A stretch of 11,168 nt of DNA, from assembly GCA_964352855.1 (NCBI GenBank), contig CAYGTR010000060.1:1-11168 (forward strand), given 5' to 3'. Each line of letters starts with the position of its first letter. The first letter of the stretch is position 1. A program made the position numbers and the translations under genes. This document shows positions 7,339-11,168 of the stretch, one piece after another. The stretch comes from Litorimonas sp964352855 (GTDB lineage Bacteria; Pseudomonadota; Alphaproteobacteria; Caulobacterales; Maricaulaceae). The notes under the pieces were generated by a model. That model was not told where the DNA came from, did not search any database, and saw only the letters and a program-made list of their open reading frames with translations.

Positions 7339-8226
7339 TTAATAAATGGAGCCGGTATTCACGACAGGCTGCGTCGCTTTATCGGAACATAAGACCACCA
7401 AAAGGTTTGAGACCATCGCAGCACGACGTTCCGGATCCAGCTCAACAATGTCTTTTTTCTCAAGAGCTTCGAGGGCATCTTCGACCATACCGACCGCGCC
7501 TTCGACGATTTTCTTACGTGCGGCGATGATGGCACCGGCTTGTTGACGCTGCAGCATGGCACCTGCGATTTCCGGCGAATAAGCCAGATGCGAAATCCGC
7601 GCTTCAATCACATGAATACCGGCTTTGGACAAACGATCTTGAATTTCATTGCGTAGACGCTCCGAGATTTCAGCCGGATGCGAGCGAAGGGAAATTTCAC
7701 CATCGCTGTGCTGATCATAAGGATAGCTCGTTGCCATCGCCCGAATAGCGGCTTCGCTTTGAATTTGAACAAAGCTCTCATAATTATCGACATTAAACAC
7801 AGCCTCGGCGGAGTCGTTAACTTCCCAGACCACGATGGCGGCAATTTCAATCGGTGAGCCATCCAGTTCATTGACCTTTAGTTTGCCACTTTCAAAGTTC
7901 CTCACGCGAAGGCTAATTTTCTTTTTCGTATAAAATGGATTATTTAAGCGCAGCCCAGGTTCTCTGACCGTGCCGACATATTTACCGAACAAACTCAAAA
8001 CCGCCGATTGATTAGGTTCAACCTTATAAAGACCACTTAAAAGAGTAATCCAAACAAGGAAGGCGACGACGCCGCCAAAAAACCAACCCACCCGTACGCC
8101 TTTGCTGTCAGCTAACCCCATTTGAACAGCGACCAAATAAATCCCGGCCGCCAAAACAGCAATCATGATAATCAAAAACGGAATGCCGCTGATCGACTTA
8201 ACATTTCTCTCTCTAATTTCACTCAT
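7339..8226 (-). CDS. SPFH/band-7 domain membrane protein
   Basis: A 295-residue member of the stomatin/prohibitin/flotillin/HflKC superfamily. Two hydrophobic segments (about 14-35 and 46-66) anchor it in the cytoplasmic membrane. The SPFH domain follows, about 67-245: LYKVEPNQSAVLSLFGKYVGT, then EPGLRLNNPF, the strands IEIAAIVVWEV, and ISERLRNEIQDRLSKAGIHVIEARISHLAYSPEIAGAM, ending in the alanine-rich helix with QRQQAGAIIAARKKIV. Such proteins form ring-like scaffolds that organise membrane domains or modulate membrane proteases. The ATG at 8226 is chosen over an in-frame ATG 18 codons upstream because AAGGAGG lies 8 bases before it; the upstream start would include operator sequence. It is the first gene of an operon with an Arc-like protein and two DUF4177-like proteins. 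Its precise role is unknown. Confidence 0.9.
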   Translation of the reverse strand: MSEIRERNVKSISGIPFLIIMIAVLAAGIYLVAVQMGLADSKGVRVGWFFGGVVAFLVWITLLSGLYKVEPNQSAVLSLFGKYVGTVREPGLRLNNPFYTKKKISLRVRNFESGKLKVNELDGSPIEIAAIVVWEVNDSAEAVFNVDNYESFVQIQSEAAIRAMATSYPYDQHSDGEISLRSHPAEISERLRNEIQDRLSKAGIHVIEARISHLAYSPEIAGAMLQRQQAGAIIAARKKIVEGAVGMVEDALEALEKKDIVELDPERRAAMVSNLLVVLCSDKATQPVVNTGSIY

Positions 8227-8250
8227 ATGTGAGCCCTCCTTTTCCTGTCT

Positions 8251-8276
8251 ACAATATGATATCATTTTGTATGATA
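8251..8276. promoter_or_regulatory. Palindromic operator candidate of the SPFH operon
   Basis: ACAATATGATATCATTTTGT (8251-8270) is an 18/20 palindrome with a perfect ATGATATCAT core (8256-8265). A further half-site ATGATA at 8271-8276 forms a second inverted repeat with TATCAT 8260-8265 across a 5-base spacer. The site lies 25 bases upstream of the SPFH start, just outside the ribosome-binding site and over the likely promoter. An operon-encoded ribbon-helix-helix protein is the obvious candidate ligand, but another regulator is possible. Confidence 0.5.
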
Positions 8277-8292
8277 GCAAGTGTTTTGATGA

Positions 8293-8322
8293 TTGATTTT
8301 ATTTATCTCATTGATTTTTAAT
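8293..8322 (+). promoter_or_regulatory. Sigma70-like promoter for a plus-strand transcript
   Basis: TTGATT (8293-8298, 4 of 6 consensus bases) and TTTAAT (8317-8322, 5 of 6) are separated by 18 bases. No plus-strand protein gene follows; the transcript would run straight into the terminator at 8371-8396. The region is AT-rich, so chance matches are possible. Confidence 0.4.
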
Positions 8323-8328
8323 GAAACT

Positions 8329-8396
8329 TTATCCTCTTATCCTTTTCAAAGCCTATAGAAGCACCCCTAGCGCCCCACACAGGACGGGGCGTTTTT
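8329..8396 (+). ncRNA. Candidate small RNA, about 68 nt
   Basis: A short plus-strand segment bounded by a sigma70-like promoter and a strong intrinsic terminator, lying between the promoter of the minus-strand SPFH operon and the 3' end of a minus-strand gene. The terminator has no other plus-strand transcript to serve, since the nearest plus gene ends about 1.6 kb to the left. The 5' half is pyrimidine rich and probably unstructured (around 8329-8347). No known RNA family was recognised. The end positions are estimates from the promoter and the T-run. Confidence 0.35.
8371..8396 (+). terminator. Rho-independent terminator, plus orientation
   Basis: CGCCCC (8371-8376) pairs perfectly with GGGGCG (8386-8391) across a 9-base loop and is followed by TTTTT. 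On the minus strand no T-run follows the stem, so it does not properly serve the minus-strand gene ending at 8434. Confidence 0.75.
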
Positions 8397-8433
8397 GATT
8401 TAGACATGCTTTATTTTGAAACGTCTGGGACAA

Positions 8434-9180
8434 TTAGGGAGGTTTAAAACTTGCGTCTTCCCTAACCGCTTGCGGCAGGACTTTGACGTCTGTGACGAAA
8501 TGTGCAAGCCACCGTTTGACCTCCGCTTTTTCCACGGTTTTGGCCACGGTTTTGCACGCAACCTCCGCGGCCGTGTCTTTATCATGATGCCAAGACATAA
8601 AGACAAAGACCTCGTCCGGCCAAATCATAATGGGTTGGTTCATCCCTTTGAAATCATTGAGCGGGCGCGCATCATATTTATATTCATAATCACGCGGCGT
8701 GGCATGCGGGTTGAATGCGCGCCCACGTGGCGCCAGACGAAACTCGCCTGACAGATCCACGCGGAACGGGTCGCGGCGGATATTGGGATGGGCGCAGGCT
8801 TTGGCACATAGCCGCGCATGGGCGCGGCGGGCGATCTCTTGAGGTGAGAGCGGTGTGCGTTTTCGAAGCGCTTGATTTTGAGACGGGGATGCTTTGTGAG
8901 ACCATGCAAGCAAAGCCTCAATCCCGCCTAAATCTTTGACCACCCGCAAGAGCCAAGACGGGGTGCGCAGCATGTTTAATTTCACGGCATAGCGATGGGC
9001 TTGCAGCGCGTCTGTGACTGCCCGTCTCACCTCATGACGGAGCGCGGTCGCCGCCGCCAACATCGCCGCCCCCGTCATGCATTGTATCAAAACAGCACAA
9101 AACCCATTAATCCGCCGCTGCGCCGCAGCGTGATCATAAGACGACCCAAAATAATACAAAATATGATCCGCAAACTTCAT
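8434..9180 (-). CDS. Hypothetical protein, unrecognised (248 aa)
   Basis: I do not recognise this protein. It is alanine-, arginine- and histidine-rich. Residues 26-47 form a fairly hydrophobic stretch (GFCAVLIQCMTGAAMLAAATAL) that may be a membrane or packed helix. A middle segment (about 110-135) looks helical and basic, and a C-terminal part (about 138-200) contains GEFRLAPRG, YEYKYDARP and IMIWPDEVFVFMSWHH, suggesting a beta-rich domain. Near the C-terminus a KTVA/KTVE tandem repeat arises from a 12-base DNA duplication. The codons are visibly more GC rich than those of neighbouring genes. No good Shine-Dalgarno site precedes ATG 9180, so the start is uncertain; an internal start such as M35 or M40 is possible. 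The length of the open frame and its GC-rich codons still favour a real gene. Confidence 0.6.
   Translation of the reverse strand: MKFADHILYYFGSSYDHAAAQRRINGFCAVLIQCMTGAAMLAAATALRHEVRRAVTDALQAHRYAVKLNMLRTPSWLLRVVKDLGGIEALLAWSHKASPSQNQALRKRTPLSPQEIARRAHARLCAKACAHPNIRRDPFRVDLSGEFRLAPRGRAFNPHATPRDYEYKYDARPLNDFKGMNQPIMIWPDEVFVFMSWHHDKDTAAEVACKTVAKTVEKAEVKRWLAHFVTDVKVLPQAVREDASFKPP
8532..8555. repeat. 12-bp tandem duplication inside the 248-aa gene
   Basis: CCACGGTTTTGG is followed directly by CCACGGTTTTGC (11 of 12 identical). The unit is a multiple of three, so the frame is kept and the protein gains a second copy of a KTVA/KTVE tetrapeptide. Confidence 0.7.
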
Positions 9181-9488
9181 GAGCTGAGTTTACGCGAGGT
9201 TTTAAAGGCGGGGATGATTTCAGAGCAGAGAGATAAAAATCATCAAGCCTCACGGCGTTTGGGAACAAATTTTCAAACTCATAAACGGGGATGAATAAGT
9301 CTGGCTGTGAAGAAACCAAAATAATTAAGCGCCTAAAACCGCCCAAAATAGGACATCCTTTATTCTCGAACGGGGGCAAACCGGACCTTAGAGAGCATAA
9401 AGTACCAAGATTGAACCCTTCGTTTGATTTGCGATGAGGTCTTTTTCAACTATACAAAGGGTTGATAATTCATAGCGAGATAGACTAA
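9181..9488. other. 308-base intergenic region without a supported gene
   Basis: This region separates two divergent genes, so it should hold both promoters. On the plus strand GATAAT near 9462-9467 is a plausible -10 for the protease gene, but no convincing -35 lies at the right distance. The only open frame of note, on the minus strand over 9134-9379, overlaps the 5' end of the 248-residue gene and looks noncoding. No RNA family, repeat or attachment site was recognised. Confidence 0.5.
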
Positions 9489-10520
9489 ATGGCGTTTCAT
9501 GAACTGTTGCTAAACACAGATCGAGTTCAGGTTATGCGCATGGTAGCTCTCTTGGAGAGATTGACGGAACCCACTTTTCGGAAAGAGCGGGTTCTACAAC
9601 TTGTGGAGCAATGCCCATATTTGGCAATGACTGCTTATTCAGACAGGTTGAAAAGACTGAATAACGGATGGTTTGATATAGAAAATTTCATTTTACTCTT
9701 TGAGAAAGACATTCAAAATCAGAACTATGAAAATAAATCGAACAGCTCCAGCGTATGGTTAGCTTTGCTAAAACAATTAGCACACCATGGTTTAGTGATT
9801 AACACTTGGTATTCTAGGAATGGGCCAGAATATCAGCTCCAAGATGATATGTTTAAAACGCATCGCGTTGCCCGGATACTTGAGTTCTCAGTTTTTGGTC
9901 TCAAATACATTATTGAGAAAACAAAATTTTCCATACCAGCTATCAACATTAAAACTAAAAATTTAGACATGAATTGCGGCACTGGAGTTTTAGTAAAATT
10001 ACCCTCTGGCTACAATATTCTTACAAATCGTCACGTTGTTGAAAATAATACTATAGAAAACGTAAAGGCGGGCGAAGTTAATTATAATATTTTAGGAGAG
10101 CCTATTTTATGTGATTTTGCAGATTTAGCATTATTGCCAGTGAATGGGCCACCGAACGTTCACGTGTTATCAATGACACATGATCCCAAGGTGCTTGAAG
10201 CAGTTGTTTCCATTGGATACCCTTTGGTGGCAACGGCATCAGATCAATATGCGCTTGCTCACAAGGGGGAAATTAACGGAACATTGGTTGATCAAAAAGG
10301 ACGTAAATTTCTTACAATTTCCAATCATGTCGGTCCGGGTAATAGTGGTGGTCCTATTTTAAATGAGAAAGGAGAAATTGTTGGTTTGATAGCTCAATCA
10401 GGCATTGGTGAATTTGGTACAGCAGACACGACAGCTGGTACATATCGAAGTGTATATCATATGGCTATCCCCCCAAGCACAATCATAGAATTTGTAAGAG
10501 AAGCAGACACCGGACGGTGA
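9489..10520 (+). CDS. Trypsin-like serine protease with N-terminal accessory domain
   Basis: A 343-residue protein. The C-terminal half (about 150-335) is a chymotrypsin-fold protease with a complete catalytic triad: H182 in ILTNRHVV, D212 in CDFADLALLPV and S286 in GPGNSGGPI, followed by EIVGLIAQSG. There is no signal peptide, so it is predicted to be cytoplasmic, unlike DegP/HtrA proteins, and no PDZ domain follows. The N-terminal 140 residues are mostly helical. Residues about 88-120 (VWLALLKQLAHHGLV to PEYQLQDD) have a winged-helix-like pattern of helix, turn and beta wing. The gene is clearly AT-richer than the 248-residue gene to its left. The ATG at 9489 has only a weak Shine-Dalgarno site (GAGAT). 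Proteases of this kind with sensor-like N-termini occur in bacterial conflict systems, but such a role here is inference. Confidence 0.85.
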   Translation: MAFHELLLNTDRVQVMRMVALLERLTEPTFRKERVLQLVEQCPYLAMTAYSDRLKRLNNGWFDIENFILLFEKDIQNQNYENKSNSSSVWLALLKQLAHHGLVINTWYSRNGPEYQLQDDMFKTHRVARILEFSVFGLKYIIEKTKFSIPAINIKTKNLDMNCGTGVLVKLPSGYNILTNRHVVENNTIENVKAGEVNYNILGEPILCDFADLALLPVNGPPNVHVLSMTHDPKVLEAVVSIGYPLVATASDQYALAHKGEINGTLVDQKGRKFLTISNHVGPGNSGGPILNEKGEIVGLIAQSGIGEFGTADTTAGTYRSVYHMAIPPSTIIEFVREADTGR

Positions 10521-10573
10521 AGATGTCCCCTGCATTGTATGCAATAGAGAGGGATCACCCATTAAACTTTTAT

Positions 10574-11002
10574 TCAGAGCGCGTGTAGGTACTCATAAAA
10601 TATTGTATTAAGGTTCTGGCTACATAAGGCAAATTCGTCAGCAGCTTTATCAATCAACTCGTGAGTCCAAATCTTCCCGTGACGTGACAGTCTTTGGTCC
10701 CCACTAGGAGCCGTACATGGTCTTCCGTGTGCTAAGCCATTTCGTTCTTCGACCAATGCGGCAAAGTTTATAGCTGCGTCTTCCAGTAATTGCTTCGCGG
10801 CATCTGGAGCGTCTTCAACAGCTTTAATTAGCGCTTTTGAAACTCCACCTGCTGTCCGTTTTGAAAGAGGGGCAATACAGCCAGGGTTGATTTTTTCACA
10901 ACACCATACAGCTTGCCATTCTAGCCGCGAAAAAATGAACACCGCACGACCTAATGCTGCGGCATAACTTTCCTCAAGTGGTACTAGATCTTTAGCCTTC
11001 AT
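10574..11002 (-). CDS. HEPN-like small protein with RNxxAH motif (142 aa)
   Basis: A 142-residue, mainly helical protein. Residues 12-36 form an amphipathic helix (SYAAALGRAVFIFSRLEWQAV) of the type seen at the start of HEPN-like proteins. Residues 84-93 read LVEERNGLAHG, giving R87-x4-H92, which agrees with the RX4-6H catalytic signature of HEPN ribonucleases. A further conserved-looking stretch is QRLSRHGKIW at 103-112, followed by a C-terminal helix. HEPN proteins act as toxins, RNases or defence effectors, although many house-keeping or catalytically uncertain members exist. The ATG at 11002 has GGAG about 7 bases upstream. The gene is convergent with the protease gene, 53 bases apart, so the two are not in one operon. 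A 16-bp near-palindrome lies 11-26 bases upstream of its start. The HEPN assignment rests on one motif and helix pattern. Confidence 0.7.
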   Translation of the reverse strand: MKAKDLVPLEESYAAALGRAVFIFSRLEWQAVWCCEKINPGCIAPLSKRTAGGVSKALIKAVEDAPDAAKQLLEDAAINFAALVEERNGLAHGRPCTAPSGDQRLSRHGKIWTHELIDKAADEFALCSQNLNTIFYEYLHAL

Positions 11003-11012
11003 TTTTCACTCC

Positions 11013-11028
11013 AAGTAAACGCTTACTT
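11013..11028. promoter_or_regulatory. Palindrome upstream of the HEPN-like gene
   Basis: AAGTAAACGCTTACTT is a 14/16 palindrome with perfect 6-bp arms (AAGTAA/TTACTT). It starts 11 bases upstream of the start codon, at the edge of the GGAG ribosome-binding site. It could be an operator for autoregulation or a hairpin that affects translation; the DNA gives no way to decide. Confidence 0.4.
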
Positions 11029-11044
11029 TAAAACTACATATTAC

Positions 11045-11064
11045 CCCTTTTGTCCGCTAAAGGG
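11045..11064. other. Small hairpin in the divergent promoter region
   Basis: CCCTTT (11045-11050) and AAAGGG (11059-11064) form a 6-bp stem with an 8-base loop. No T-run follows on either strand, so a terminator is unlikely. It lies between the divergent HEPN-like gene and the gene at the right edge, and may be an operator. Confidence 0.25.
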
Positions 11065-11139
11065 ATCATCGTGACTTCAGCTTTCTGTTTCTTAATTTGA
11101 TAATTTTGAATAAAAACACTTATGGAGTCGAAAAACCAT

Positions 11140-11168
11140 ATGGGTAGTTGTCAATGTGGATCAGTAAG
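11140..11168 (+). CDS. 5' end of a probable GFA-family (CENP-V/GFA fold) protein
   Basis: The window stops nine codons into this frame, which reads MGSCQCGSV. The CxCGxV start is the hallmark of the GFA family (glutathione-dependent formaldehyde-activating enzyme-like, zinc binding), whose members begin with G-x-C-x-CG-x-V/I-R. An in-frame ATG six codons upstream (11122) is an alternative start; neither has a strong ribosome-binding site, with GGAG at 11124-11127 lying 12 bases before the preferred ATG. The gene continues outside the window, so the call depends on a short motif. Confidence 0.5.

Noticed and set aside
7125..7529. A 134-residue plus-strand frame over the SPFH and RHH genes
   Set aside because: It lies fully antisense to two well supported genes and its translation is arginine/serine-rich with no family features.
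8321..8398. A 25-codon open frame (MKLYPLILFKAYRS...) resembling the N-terminus of YidD
   Set aside because: The likeness covers only a few residues (LI-KAYR-x-T), the second half is encoded by the terminator hairpin itself, it lacks the CRFxPTCS motif, and its ATG overlaps the predicted -10 element.
9134..9379. An 81-residue minus-strand open frame in the gap before the protease gene
   Set aside because: It overlaps the 5' end of the 248-residue gene in another frame, its composition looks random and it shows no recognisable motif.
10521..10573. Possible bidirectional terminator between the convergent protease and HEPN-like genes (TGCAT/ATGCA)
   Set aside because: The stem is only 5 bp with a 3-base loop and has no adjacent T-run, so it is too weak to call.

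Overview
The window reads as chromosome from a marine-type alphaproteobacterium, most likely a low-GC member of the Hyphomonadaceae/Maricaulales (Hellea, Litorimonas or Algimonas-like). This is inferred from protein style (a large TonB-dependent receptor next to a TPR-sulfotransferase) and moderate GC, not from a marker gene. No rRNA, tRNA, IS element, CRISPR array or prophage gene was seen.

Left part (1-6784). A TonB-dependent outer-membrane receptor on the minus strand is divergent from a plus-strand run of four genes: TPR-sulfotransferase, GT4 glycosyltransferase, secreted SRPBCC/START-like protein, and a TIGR04283-type family 2 glycosyltransferase. Two of the three junctions are 4-base start/stop overlaps, so this is probably one operon that modifies a surface glycan, glycolipid or protein. 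The divergent promoter region holds a 19-bp dyad matching the classical Fur box at 15 of 19 positions, which suggests iron control of the receptor.

Middle part (6781-8434). A compact minus-strand operon encodes a two-helix membrane SPFH/band-7 protein, a 60-residue Arc-like ribbon-helix-helix protein, and two adjacent small DUF4177-like proteins (63 and 58 residues; the last is easily missed). Its upstream region carries a 20-bp imperfect palindrome plus an extra half-site, a good candidate operator for the operon's own regulator. Just upstream, the plus strand has a good sigma70-like promoter and a strong intrinsic terminator about 75 bases apart with no gene between them: a candidate small RNA.

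Right part (8434-11168). An unrecognised, GC-rich 248-residue minus-strand protein is followed by a 308-base gap. Then come an AT-rich gene for a trypsin-like serine protease with an unusual N-terminal extension, and, convergent to it, a 142-residue protein with a HEPN-like RNGLAH motif. These two are the most accessory-looking genes and might be defence or stress related, but that is inference. The window ends in the first codons of a probable GFA-family (CENP-V/GFA fold) gene.
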